Positions 9,089 to 16,455 of a stretch of 23,911 nucleotides of DNA are shown in pieces. Source of the stretch: a virus; IMG/VR virus record IMGVR_UViG_3300027969_000421, positions 1-23,911 of that record, one strand, 5' to 3'. The first letter of the stretch is position 1. Every line of letters starts with the position of its first letter. Below the pieces are notes generated by a model. The model did no database searches. It saw only the letters and a program-made list of their open reading frames with translations, and was not told the DNA's origin. Made by a program: the position numbers and the translations under genes.

Positions 9089-9451
9089 TTATGCAAGAAA
9101 GCGGAGTTTGTACAAAGTTCTTAAATAAATCTCAATGATATTGTCAATCAGTTGTTGCAATGACATATCGGTTTTGTCAACCACCTCATATCTGGCGTCT
9201 TCGATCTGCTTGAGCGAGTCTTCCAAGAATTCAATGATGTTAGATGTTTTCTTGGCCGAGTGCAATGTAATGGGGCCAATCAGACCGTGACGGCCTTGAT
9301 AGCTTTCAGCAAAATCATCCGCTGCATCAATGATGCGGTCGTAAAAAATGTTCAATGCTTTGTGCTTGGAAAAGCTGCGCGTGTTCAAATGAACACTGTG
9401 CGCCACATCTCTTGCAAGAAACAACAAACCTAAAAACTCGTTTGCTTTCAT
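9089..9451 (-). CDS. DUF5856-like all-helical protein (ferritin/Dps-like fold suspected), 120 aa
   Basis: The sequence is almost entirely amphipathic helix: 'EFLGLLFLARDVAHSVHLNT', then 'SKHKALNIFYDRIIDAADDF', 'SAKKTSNIIEFLEDSLKQIE', and 'QLIDNIIEIYLRTLYKLRFL'. The 'H-L-x-T-x-S-F-x-K-H-x-A-L-x-x-F-Y-D' pattern matches the phage DUF5856 family, which looks like a Dps/ferritin-type four-helix protein. His, Asp and Glu at ferritin-like spacing are visible, but metal binding is not proven. The start overlaps the portal stop by 4 nt, so production is tied to portal synthesis. Possible roles are DNA or metal handling in the virion or cell; function unknown. Confidence 0.7.
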   Translation of the reverse strand: MKANEFLGLLFLARDVAHSVHLNTRSFSKHKALNIFYDRIIDAADDFAESYQGRHGLIGPITLHSAKKTSNIIEFLEDSLKQIEDARYEVVDKTDMSLQQLIDNIIEIYLRTLYKLRFLA

Positions 9452-11646
9452 TGTGGCATTCCCATTTGTTGTTCAGGTGGCATCATTTCCATACCTTCTT
9501 GCGGCATCTCAGCGCCGACATCAACATCACGGCCTGGCATTTCGCCAATCAGATCACCAGAGGTGATCATACCGTGAACCGTGCCCATTACGATGTCTTG
9601 AATTTGCTCTGGCGACATAGATGCCTGCACTTGCGCCAACCGTTTAGTCTCAGCTTCGTATGCCTTAACCTGCGCCTCAAAGTCTTTGCGCTTCATGTCT
9701 TGCACTTCAACCGACTGGTTGACATGCTGAAGCATCTGGTGCATCTGCTCCATCTCTTGACCCATCGCCTGCATCTGTTGCTGCGCGGCCTGCAACGCTG
9801 GATTTTCATCGCTGTCGTTCATCAACTTAGGATCAATGGTCTTGGCAAAGCGCTTGGCCATCTCTTGAGCGCCAGGCCAATCCATGTTTTTCACAAACAG
9901 GTCACCGGCCACAGCCCACAATTGAGGATTGCCTTGCAACAGTTGTGCCATTGCTTCAAGAGCCTCTTGACGTTTGGTCGCGTAGCCTGGGCCGGTGGTC
10001 GCAACGACATCGTACTTGCCAACGCCAGGATTGTAGATTTTTTCAAGCACAATCCCGTTTTGGTCAACAATCTTGTTGACCGGCTCGGGCTGTTCGGGGT
10101 TAATCTTGACCATCTTGGTGTCGCCATCTTCACCAATAATTCGAGCAATACGCTGGGTGTCGTAAATCTTCGGAATCAAGTCCACCAGTTGACGAGCCAC
10201 ATGACGCACGCCACGGGCTAAGTTGTCGCCATAGTGGTATGTGCCAACATCGCCTTCACGCTGACGCGCAAGGATGGCTTTGCCTGACCGTTCGTTGCTT
10301 CCCATGCCCAAACTGGCGTTATATTGGCCAGTGGTGGACTTAATGTCTTCAGAAGCACCCGATTTGGCTTGCAGAAGACCGCTGGAGGCCATTGGAGGCT
10401 GGGCACGTTGTGGCAGTGGCAAGACACTGCCTTGACCGTCTGTAACGTCTGGATTGACTTCCAAATAAGGCCAATTGTTGGTGTTAGCGGTCTTCCACTT
10501 GTCTTCGTAGCCTTCAAACTGGCCGCCATAACCAATAAATGGCGCTTTTGGCGCCAAGGCCAGCATCTCAGCTTCTTGGGACACCCAATAGTTGTACATC
10601 CTTTGGGCATCTTTGGCGTTTCGGACCAAACCAGACACATACAAGCGGCCATCCACCTCAAATTCATTGCCAACAATGCGAATGACGGGGATATATTTGC
10701 CTGCCCACTCGCGTTGCTCTAAGATTTCGTACCCATTGATCTTGCAATACCGCACTTTTGGGCGGTCAGACTCGCGGGATTTGATGGGTTTGCCGTAAAA
10801 CGCTTTTAATTGCTTGTCTTCGGGTGTGCCCTCAAACGCCGTAGCGTTGCCAGGGTACAAATTCAGCGTTGTGCGGTCGTAGTCGATGTAGTAGTAGTCG
10901 GCAATGCGGATCGTGTCCTCATTAAGCCAGTTGCTGATCGACTGGTCACCCACACCCAGCGACTGGAGCGTGGTGATTGGCGCAGCATCAGGGTACATGC
11001 GCTCAAATTCTTCTTTTTGCAGGTCTTCAGTGATAAAGCAATACTTGGCATCCGCACCCGTTGGGTCTTGGATCGTAGGGTCCATGTAGACACTGAAACT
11101 GTTGCGTACACGGCCAATCTTGATGTCTTGGTCAAAGCTGTTGTCTTCGCAATACTCAGTTAGCAAGCGAATATACCCTTCGCCGTAAGACACTTGGTTT
11201 TCACACGCGGTGTCGTAGGCCACATCGGCATCACTGATGTACTCAATGTGCCGAATCATGCCATTGAAAATGTCAGCCACCTCGATGTCAGCGTTGTCAT
11301 CCACGGGAATAACTTTAGCGCCTGGGCGGTTTTGCCGTTGGTCGTTGGTGACCTGCCGCACATGCTGGGGCAGCTTGTTGATAGTCAGGCAAGGACGGGC
11401 GTTGATGGTCTGGCCTTGCACCGCGCCACGGGTGGCCAGTACATCGGCAGGCCACTGCCAATGGTTGTCCGGTGAGCCTGCGTAAAACTTCAGGTCATCG
11501 GTTTCATCTTCACGGGATTCGGACAGCGCAGAGACAGCCATATCCAACCTTGCACGCGCAACGGTCAGGATGTCTGCGTCAGACTTCAGTGGTTTGCCGC
11601 TAGCAGCAACATTAGCCGCAGCAACTATTCCGGTTGGATCAGCCAT
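9448..11646 (-). CDS. Portal protein, P22 gp1-like
   Basis: At 732 aa this matches the P22 portal (about 725 aa). The N-terminal part includes 'DDLKFYAGSPDNHWQWPADV', 'INKLPQHVRQVTNDQRQNRP' and 'GYIRLLTEYCEDNSFDQDIK', all characteristic of the P22-type portal stem and wing. The C-terminal ~130 residues are Gln/Met/Glu-rich helix ('QAAQQQMQAMGQEMEQMHQM'), as expected for the long portal barrel of this class. It forms the dodecameric ring at one vertex through which TerL pumps DNA. It overlaps the GroES-like gene upstream by 8 nt and the DUF5856-like gene downstream by 4 nt. Confidence 0.92.
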   Translation of the reverse strand: MADPTGIVAAANVAASGKPLKSDADILTVARARLDMAVSALSESREDETDDLKFYAGSPDNHWQWPADVLATRGAVQGQTINARPCLTINKLPQHVRQVTNDQRQNRPGAKVIPVDDNADIEVADIFNGMIRHIEYISDADVAYDTACENQVSYGEGYIRLLTEYCEDNSFDQDIKIGRVRNSFSVYMDPTIQDPTGADAKYCFITEDLQKEEFERMYPDAAPITTLQSLGVGDQSISNWLNEDTIRIADYYYIDYDRTTLNLYPGNATAFEGTPEDKQLKAFYGKPIKSRESDRPKVRYCKINGYEILEQREWAGKYIPVIRIVGNEFEVDGRLYVSGLVRNAKDAQRMYNYWVSQEAEMLALAPKAPFIGYGGQFEGYEDKWKTANTNNWPYLEVNPDVTDGQGSVLPLPQRAQPPMASSGLLQAKSGASEDIKSTTGQYNASLGMGSNERSGKAILARQREGDVGTYHYGDNLARGVRHVARQLVDLIPKIYDTQRIARIIGEDGDTKMVKINPEQPEPVNKIVDQNGIVLEKIYNPGVGKYDVVATTGPGYATKRQEALEAMAQLLQGNPQLWAVAGDLFVKNMDWPGAQEMAKRFAKTIDPKLMNDSDENPALQAAQQQMQAMGQEMEQMHQMLQHVNQSVEVQDMKRKDFEAQVKAYEAETKRLAQVQASMSPEQIQDIVMGTVHGMITSGDLIGEMPGRDVDVGAEMPQEGMEMMPPEQQMGMPQ

Positions 11647-11881
11647 TAAAGACCCCTAAAACGTGAGGTTCGCGCATTAGCACATACTCTTTGCCACCAT
11701 GCGTAAATTCTTGCCCGACATCAAAATATACACGATCATTGACCTTGACGTCTTTGCAATCTGGGCCTGCGGATAGTACCACACCAGTGCCAAGTTTTTC
11801 GCCAGGTGGCAATACAAACAGCGCATGTGTCTCAACATCACGCTCCATGATCAGGCAGTTTTGCAGGGCTTTTGGGGTCAT
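11639..11881 (-). CDS. GroES-like co-chaperonin, compact, 80 aa
   Basis: The chain follows the GroES plan: an N-terminal strand '[20 protein letters not shown]' corresponding to 'DRVIVKR…ETKSAGGIVL', then '[20 protein letters not shown]' matching 'RGEVLAVG…VKVGD', '[20 protein letters not shown]', and the closing 'EPHVLGVF' matching 'ESDILAIV'. It is about 17 residues shorter than bacterial GroES and its mobile-loop/roof region is reduced. Phages such as T4 encode a co-chaperonin (gp31) to fold coat protein; a similar role for this HK97-fold coat is inferred. It is coupled by ATGA to the 46-aa gene and overlaps the portal start. Confidence 0.8.
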   Translation of the reverse strand: MTPKALQNCLIMERDVETHALFVLPPGEKLGTGVVLSAGPDCKDVKVNDRVYFDVGQEFTHGGKEYVLMREPHVLGVFNG

Positions 11882-12018
11882 TTTTTCTTTGGAGGTGGAG
11901 AAGCACGTTTGACAGAATACGCAATGGCCACGGCTTGCTTGACCGGCTTGCCAGCTTTGACTTCAGCAGCTACGTTCTTGCGGAACGCCTCGGGTGATTT
12001 AGATTTAACGAGGGGCAT
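11878..12018 (-). CDS. Small basic phage protein, 46 aa
   Basis: From the ATG at 12018 the protein reads [20 protein letters not shown] and then '[18 protein letters not shown]', ending in a PPPKKK tail. The '[21 protein letters not shown]' pattern is common in tiny phage proteins near portal and terminase genes; the function is unknown. The start overlaps the upstream stop (TGATG) and the stop overlaps the GroES-like start (ATGA), so it lies inside a tightly coupled chain, which strongly supports that it is real. The high Lys content suggests nucleic-acid or acidic-surface contact (inference). Confidence 0.8.
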   Translation of the reverse strand: MPLVKSKSPEAFRKNVAAEVKAGKPVKQAVAIAYSVKRASPPPKKK

Positions 12019-12182
12019 CACTTTCCTTTTTTGACGGGTTTAGCCGTTTTAGCAGAGTCTTTAAAGTCTTTGGCAGTTGGCGCACCCTTATCACCAGGGC
12101 TTCGCATCTTCTCTTTAGACCCAGCAGCAATTCGTTGTTGTTTAGCATGAATATTGGCATAAAGCCCCTGTTTAGTCGCCAT
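12018..12182 (-). CDS. Small basic phage protein, 54 aa
   Basis: The ATG at 12182 gives [20 protein letters not shown], then '[20 protein letters not shown]' and a [10 protein letters not shown] tail. '[35 protein letters not shown]' is a recurrent motif of small phage proteins next to the large terminase. The frame also extends upstream to 12281 inside the terminase gene, but the internal ATG lies just after the terminase stop and begins the conserved motif, so I chose it. Function unknown; strongly basic, perhaps DNA- or capsid-binding. Confidence 0.8.
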   Translation of the reverse strand: MATKQGLYANIHAKQQRIAAGSKEKMRSPGDKGAPTAKDFKDSAKTAKPVKKGK

Positions 12183-12183
12183 G

Positions 12184-13710
12184 TTAAGACCCCATCCAAC
12201 TGGTTGAAACCATGCCGCGATCAGAAGACACACGGCGCTGTGTTTTTTCATTGTACTCTCGGTGCGCCACAGGAAAAGCAAAGGTCACGCAAATGGCATC
12301 AGCCGCATCCGGTGAAGCCAACCCCCGTGCTCTCATGTCTTTCTTAGACTCCAAGAATATTGTTCCACGTGAATCAGGCTTGATCATAGGTGAAACCAGA
12401 TCCGTTTTCAAGAACCTGTCTTTAGGGATGCTTGCTGACCTTAACCAGTCCTTCATCTTGCCCCACATCTCAGCCCTCTTGTTGCCATACATAATTGGGT
12501 TAGCCGACTTGTTGCCAAAGTTCACGCCCTTGACCTTGTAGCGCTGCTCTTTCAGGCGGTCAACAATACCGGCGCCAAGACCACCTTCATCAATCACCAC
12601 CATGGCCGGCTTCCATTCTTCCATGGCCTCAATAATATGGCCAACCACCGTCATCGTGTCATCGCCTCGATGCCGGTCAATGCGGATAATGTCGCGCCCT
12701 TGCCGGATTGCAAGGACTGTTGCATCGGCGCCAAACCTTGCAGGGTCCACACCAATAATAATCGGCGCAGTCTGATCCTTGTACTTTTCGCGCTTCATAG
12801 CCTCGTCCACAATGTCAGCCGGTATGAACTGGTCATCACCTTCTGACGGAAACATGCCATAGACCTCAACGTGAGCCTGGCTCGAGTCCGGTCCGTACTC
12901 ATCAATGATGTTCTGGTACACAGCCTTGTCCGTACCCTCAACCGTTCGGGCGTCCACCACCTTGTTGGTCCAGAAATCTCGCTTGGAGTTAAAGCATTCG
13001 TAGAAGTACCCCGTATTTCGGCGGGGATTGCTGAACGCCAACCATAGGCGGTTTGGCGTATTCTCCGTAAAGAAACCAGCGGTCACCGCCCAAATAGCAT
13101 CATCAATACCAGATGCCTCATCAAAGATCACCATCACACCATCGTGGTTGTGGACTCCAGCATAAGAGTCTGGATTCTCAGCAGACCACAGCCGGCCTTC
13201 AACCGCCCAATAACGGGTGCCTTTTCGCAGATCTTTTTCCACCAGCTCAGTAAGCCAGTTGGCAGGGGCTACTTTTGTCGCACTCACTTCAAACCAGTGG
13301 CTGTTAATGCTCATGGCCAACCACTTGGTGATCTCGGCCCATGTCACTGCTCTGAGCTGTGCTTCGCTGTTGGCCGAAATAATGGTGGTCGAACCTATCC
13401 TAGTGGACAGCATCCAGATGGTGAGCCAACTCACTAACGCTGACTTGCCAATCCCACGGCCAGATGAGACTGCATGGCGCAGGGTTTCAAAGTCTATCAA
13501 CCCATTCTGGCGCTTGATGTGCTCGGTAATCTCTCGCAACACTTCCCTCTGCCATTTTCTTGGCCCCTTGAAATTGTGCAAAGGCGTGTTCTCTTTACCC
13601 CAAGGAAAAGCAAACAACACAAAAGCCTCGGGATCGTTAGAGATTGAAGGGCTCCAAAGAGTCGCCATCAGCTCTTGTTCGTCTTCGGGCTTGTAGATTG
13701 TGGTTTGCAT
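12184..13710 (-). CDS. Terminase large subunit (TerL)
   Basis: The 508-aa protein has the two-domain TerL layout. ATPase: Walker A 'SSGRGIGKS' (82-90), Walker B 'VMVIFDEAS' (192-200) with catalytic Glu198, and a coupling-type 'FSNPR' (226-230). RNase H-like nuclease: Asp322 in 'GVDPAR', Asp374 in 'VVIDEGG' and Asp468 in 'ASPDAADAI', a complete acidic triad. It pumps and cuts DNA at the portal. The ATG directly follows the TAA of the LPD23-like gene. TerS is not adjacent; it lies about 1.8 kb upstream across a non-coding gap and the zincin-like gene. Confidence 0.95.
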   Translation of the reverse strand: MQTTIYKPEDEQELMATLWSPSISNDPEAFVLFAFPWGKENTPLHNFKGPRKWQREVLREITEHIKRQNGLIDFETLRHAVSSGRGIGKSALVSWLTIWMLSTRIGSTTIISANSEAQLRAVTWAEITKWLAMSINSHWFEVSATKVAPANWLTELVEKDLRKGTRYWAVEGRLWSAENPDSYAGVHNHDGVMVIFDEASGIDDAIWAVTAGFFTENTPNRLWLAFSNPRRNTGYFYECFNSKRDFWTNKVVDARTVEGTDKAVYQNIIDEYGPDSSQAHVEVYGMFPSEGDDQFIPADIVDEAMKREKYKDQTAPIIIGVDPARFGADATVLAIRQGRDIIRIDRHRGDDTMTVVGHIIEAMEEWKPAMVVIDEGGLGAGIVDRLKEQRYKVKGVNFGNKSANPIMYGNKRAEMWGKMKDWLRSASIPKDRFLKTDLVSPMIKPDSRGTIFLESKKDMRARGLASPDAADAICVTFAFPVAHREYNEKTQRRVSSDRGMVSTSWMGS

Positions 13711-15003
13711 TTATTTCGTCCGGACAATCAACTGATTGACCGGAACGTCGTAGCTTTGATAGGGAAAAGTGGCTATGCGTTCTTGAGGCGTCATGTTCAT
13801 GCGAGTTTGCACTGCTCTGGCTTCGGCTTCGCCGGCAAGACGCTGATACAAATCAAATTTTGCTTGTTCGCTGTGATAAGCAAGTAACGCTTTTTCATCT
13901 AATTCACGCGCCTCTTTTTCAAGTTTTAAACCTTTTTTGCGGGCGCCAGGCTTGACAATCTTTGTTGGATCAAGCGGGTCATTAGCGCTAGACATCCTAA
14001 ACATTTCTTGTGCTTGTTCTCTTTTTTGTTTTGCAATTTCTTCAAGCGTCAAAATCATTGTTTGTGGATCACCACCCCCTGCAAAACCTTCTCTTTGCTG
14101 TACAGCGTGTTGAAGCTCATGCAACATTGTTGATCTATTTACAGCTCCATTTTCGCTAATAGGAACACCAATATTGTCCCTTTCGGTTTCGTAATATCCG
14201 CCCTTTCTGCCAGGCTTCAAAAAGACGCCAATATTTTTTGTGTCGGGATATGCCGCCGATAGTTCTGGGTGCAACAAAGCCTTTTGCCTGCGAACTACAG
14301 TTGAATTTCCTCTTTCTAAATCTGTTCTTTCACCCCAAGAATAAAGTTTGTGGCCAGGCATTGAATTAGCGTCACTAATCTCTTGCCTCAATTTGCCTTC
14401 TGACCCCCTAAATGTGCCAGTAGCTGCCCAGATTTCTTCAGGTTTTGCGCCAGCCTTTTCCATCTCTAACGCTTTATTTGCAGCAGCCTGATTCCATGTC
14501 TTAGAAGTAGGGCCAACAAAAATCTGGCTTTGCGTACCCTGCGCCAGATCTTGCAACATCTGCGCCGGCATCCCACCGCGCTCCATGATCTGTGGGATTA
14601 CCCTTTCAGCATACCGTTCACCAGCCATGCCTGCTGTCAGTGCCGCCTGCCTTGCTGCTCTCGCTGCCTGCAATGACGCCATTGTGGCCGGCTTGACCGC
14701 TGGTGCTACCGCCATCGCCGCATCCAACACTTCCGGCCTGATGCGTGTGGTGCCACCCAACCCACCAGCGCCAGTTGTCAAGGGTTCGCCATAAGACAGC
14801 CGGTCCAATGTTTGACTGACTTCTGGAGCCATCAGAAACCTTGAAACCCCCTGCATCTGCTGCGTGCGCTGGGGCGCATAACTCTGCGCCAGAAAGTCAG
14901 CCAACGCGCCAAGATACTCATTGCGTGGCACCGCACCAATTGAGTCCTGATACGCCAACATGTTTGCTGGGCGCTGCGTTAAAGCGTTGCTGTAGGTTGC
15001 CAT
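13711..15003 (-). CDS. LPD23-like protein with zincin-type HExxH motif, 430 aa
   Basis: The middle carries 'STMLHELQHAVQQREGFAGG', containing HELQH (HExxH zinc-protease signature), and a later conserved Glu-rich stretch 'RLAGEAEARAVQTRMNMTPQ', as in the Large Polyvalent Protein-associated Domain 23 family. Upstream blocks 'KTWNQAAANKALEMEKAGAK' and 'TGTFRGSEGKLRQEISD' also match LPD23 proteins, which often sit in phage ejection or polyvalent proteins. Here the domain is almost free-standing and lies between TerS and TerL. The N-terminal 150 residues are Ala/Gln-rich helix. Protease activity is plausible, not shown. No clear Shine-Dalgarno precedes the ATG. Confidence 0.72.
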   Translation of the reverse strand: MATYSNALTQRPANMLAYQDSIGAVPRNEYLGALADFLAQSYAPQRTQQMQGVSRFLMAPEVSQTLDRLSYGEPLTTGAGGLGGTTRIRPEVLDAAMAVAPAVKPATMASLQAARAARQAALTAGMAGERYAERVIPQIMERGGMPAQMLQDLAQGTQSQIFVGPTSKTWNQAAANKALEMEKAGAKPEEIWAATGTFRGSEGKLRQEISDANSMPGHKLYSWGERTDLERGNSTVVRRQKALLHPELSAAYPDTKNIGVFLKPGRKGGYYETERDNIGVPISENGAVNRSTMLHELQHAVQQREGFAGGGDPQTMILTLEEIAKQKREQAQEMFRMSSANDPLDPTKIVKPGARKKGLKLEKEARELDEKALLAYHSEQAKFDLYQRLAGEAEARAVQTRMNMTPQERIATFPYQSYDVPVNQLIVRTK

Positions 15004-15296
15004 GGCGTGATGTTAAACGAAAAATTAAAAAATGAAAAATATTTTTAAAATGTTCGCGGGGCTACCGTTCCTGTGGCCCTTTCGCGCCGGCCCTACCCCC
15101 CCCGACCGTGGCCAGTTGGGCAGGCCAGGCGCCGCGGGGCCACCCAACAACCCAAGTGTTAGTAGGCACTTACATACTTAGCGGCTTAAATCATAATGAA
15201 TACCAAACAACTCAGCGACTTTACACAATGTCCATTATGTTAAGTCGTAACGTGGTTACGCACAGGTTATACATGATCGTATGTCGCCAAACTCGG

Positions 15297-15305
15297 TTGT
15301 CCACA
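15297..15305 (+). promoter_or_regulatory. DnaA-box-like site, one mismatch
   Basis: TTGTCCACA differs from the consensus TTATCCACA at one position. It is embedded in a short inverted repeat (GGTTGT-CC-ACAACC) and lies 29 bp from a perfect box in opposite orientation. Confidence 0.4.
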
Positions 15306-15334
15306 ACCAACAATGAATAACTGCCAGTTTGCCC

Positions 15335-15343
15335 TGTGGATAA
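15335..15343 (-). promoter_or_regulatory. DnaA box, perfect consensus
   Basis: The minus strand reads TTATCCACA, the exact consensus DnaA box, within the spacer and right arm of the CCAGTT/AACTGG inverted repeat. A 9-mer can occur by chance; the nearby second site and AT-rich stretch raise its weight. Confidence 0.45.
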
Positions 15344-15493
15344 CTGGCTTGAGTAGTTCATAGGTTTTGTCTATCAGCTTTACCAAACCGGTAGTTTTTG
15401 GCTATTTTTTGGCTATGCGCCTGCGCGTAGTTGTAAAGAATTTCGGCGTAATCCGCACAAACCCACCACTATTACCACACCAAAAGTCACAAA

Positions 15494-16003
15494 TCACCCA
15501 TCCTTTGCCTGCACATCCACAACGTTGCTATCGTCCTGAAGCACGCGCTGTTTAGCTTCGTTCAGGGCATCCAAGACGCTGATGCGGGTGTCGGTAACGC
15601 TAACATCAATGCGATCACCGTACATTTTGGGCTTAAGTTTGGAGGCAATCCATTTGCGCGCATCGACTTGCATTCGCTTTTGCTGAACCCAAGCAGAAGC
15701 CATGGGTCCTTCCAAATGATCTGGCATGGGTTCGTCAGCCAGCTCGAGAATTTCTTCAGCCAGGCGGTCGGCTCGGTTTTCAATGGCTTTCTCGTACATC
15801 TCCCGAAACTGAAGATTGTTTCGCAGCATCATCATCACGGCATGATACGAAGGCATACCTTCGGCCTTCAATGCACTGCTTAGACTTTTGCCAAGCGACA
15901 TTTGTTCGGTCATTATTTGCCAGCATGGATTGTCAATACCAAACACGGTTGGCCGGCCTGGCTTACGTTTCACGGCCACCTCAGACGCCAAGTTTTGAGT
16001 CAC
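15494..16003 (-). CDS. Terminase small subunit, Sf6 type (TerS), GTG start
   Basis: The 169-aa product has an N-terminal HTH-like part ('KRKPGRPTVFGIDNPCWQIM', 'SLSSALKAEGMPSYHAVMMM') and a helical oligomerisation part ('RADRLAEEILELADEPMPDH', 'KRMQVDARKWIASKLKPKMY', 'GDRIDV'). The 'RAD.L.EEI…D.RKW.ASKLKPK.YGDR' pattern is typical of Sf6-like TerS. It recognises phage DNA and regulates TerL. The frame is open upstream to an ATG at 16084, but a good AGGAG 7 nt before the GTG at 16003, and start of similarity there, favour GTG; the longer form would run through the terminator-like hairpin. Confidence 0.88.
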   Translation of the reverse strand: MTQNLASEVAVKRKPGRPTVFGIDNPCWQIMTEQMSLGKSLSSALKAEGMPSYHAVMMMLRNNLQFREMYEKAIENRADRLAEEILELADEPMPDHLEGPMASAWVQQKRMQVDARKWIASKLKPKMYGDRIDVSVTDTRISVLDALNEAKQRVLQDDSNVVDVQAKDG

Positions 16004-16010
16004 TTGTAAA

Positions 16011-16015
16011 CTCCT
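16011..16015 (-). promoter_or_regulatory. Ribosome binding site that decides the TerS start
   Basis: The minus strand reads AGGAG, 7 nt before the GTG at 16001-16003. No comparable site precedes the upstream ATG at 16084. Confidence 0.65.
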
Positions 16016-16051
16016 AAAAAACGGGGTACTGACGCCAAAGCGTGGTCCCCC
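16016..16051 (-). terminator. Candidate intrinsic terminator between early operon and TerS
   Basis: Reading the minus strand, a GGGGGAC…ACGC stem 5' arm, TTTG loop, and GCGT…GTACCCC 3' arm form an imperfect hairpin (internal mismatches), followed by G and a run of six T. It lies downstream of the RusA-like gene and just before the TerS ribosome binding site. It could end or attenuate early-operon transcription before the late genes. Confidence 0.45.
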
Positions 16052-16088
16052 AAAAATGCGGCAACTGCAGTCTTCCCACCGCACGCCA

Positions 16089-16427
16089 TCATGTTATCAC
16101 CTCAATTTCAACCTTGTACTGCTTAACCCCATTGGAGCGTTGCTTGTACTGCCAGTCTAATTGCTTGTGCCCATCATCCACACCAAGCCAATCAGCAACC
16201 CCATCCCTGACCGCCTTAAACCCAGACTGCAGATTATCCCCATCCAACGCCCTTGGAGCCACCCTAGTGAGCACAATCGTACAAGGTGGTACCGGAGGTG
16301 CGGCAACAGCACATAACGTGTTGTACGCCCTTTTACGGTGATCCTTGGCCAACTTAGCCTTAACCGCCCAATGCATCCTGACATTTGCCACACTCACCAC
16401 TTTCATGTCCATTTCCACTTCAATCAT
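16089..16427 (-). CDS. RusA-like Holliday junction resolvase, 112 aa
   Basis: The core motif 'RALDGDNLQSGFKAVRDGVA' followed by 'DWLGVDD' matches RusA family endonucleases. Asp62, Asp64, Lys71 and Asp75 are placed like the catalytic Asp/Lys set of E. coli RusA (about 120 aa). It would resolve four-way junctions or branched replication intermediates before packaging. The ATG at 16427 is preceded by AAGGGG. It lies alone between the GGTAC array and the terminator-like hairpin, the last gene of the replication/modification operon. Confidence 0.85.
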   Translation of the reverse strand: MIEVEMDMKVVSVANVRMHWAVKAKLAKDHRKRAYNTLCAVAAPPVPPCTIVLTRVAPRALDGDNLQSGFKAVRDGVADWLGVDDGHKQLDWQYKQRSNGVKQYKVEIEVIT

Positions 16428-16455
16428 CCTAACCCCTTAAAAACTCAAAATCCGT

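Larger units (their letters stand above)
15004..15493. other. 490-bp non-coding gap: candidate replication origin or packaging region
   Basis: No convincing gene lies here. Visible elements are an A/T-only-like stretch near 15019-15050 containing the palindrome AAAAATATTTTT (15035-15046), a C8 run at 15096-15103 in a very GC-rich block to about 15145, and several inverted repeats. The repeats are CTTAAATCATAATG/CATTATGTTAAG (15185-15198 and 15233-15244), CGTAAC-GTG-GTTACG (15246-15260), GGTTGT-CC-ACAACC (15295-15308), CCAGTT/AACTGG (15324-15347) and CTATGCGC/GCGCGTAG (15413-15430). There is one perfect DnaA box and one near match. This combination suggests an origin, but adjacency to terminase genes also allows a cos/pac site. 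Confidence 0.5.

Noticed and set aside
9355-10221. Plus-strand frame of 288 codons opposite the portal gene
   Set aside because: His/Leu-rich composition with no motifs, antisense to the strongly supported portal.
12183-12281. Longer start for the 54-aa basic protein inside TerL, with a signal-peptide-like opening
   Set aside because: The apparent hydrophobic start is encoded within the TerL coding region; the ATG at 12182 directly follows the TerL stop and begins the conserved motif.
15004-15493. tRNA or small coding gene in the gap
   Set aside because: No cloverleaf-like fold or convincing start/ribosome site was found; short open frames there lack any protein-like pattern.
16004-16084. 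N-terminal extension of TerS from the ATG at 16084
   Set aside because: It passes through the terminator-like hairpin and has no ribosome site; the GTG at 16003 has an excellent one and starts near the conserved part.
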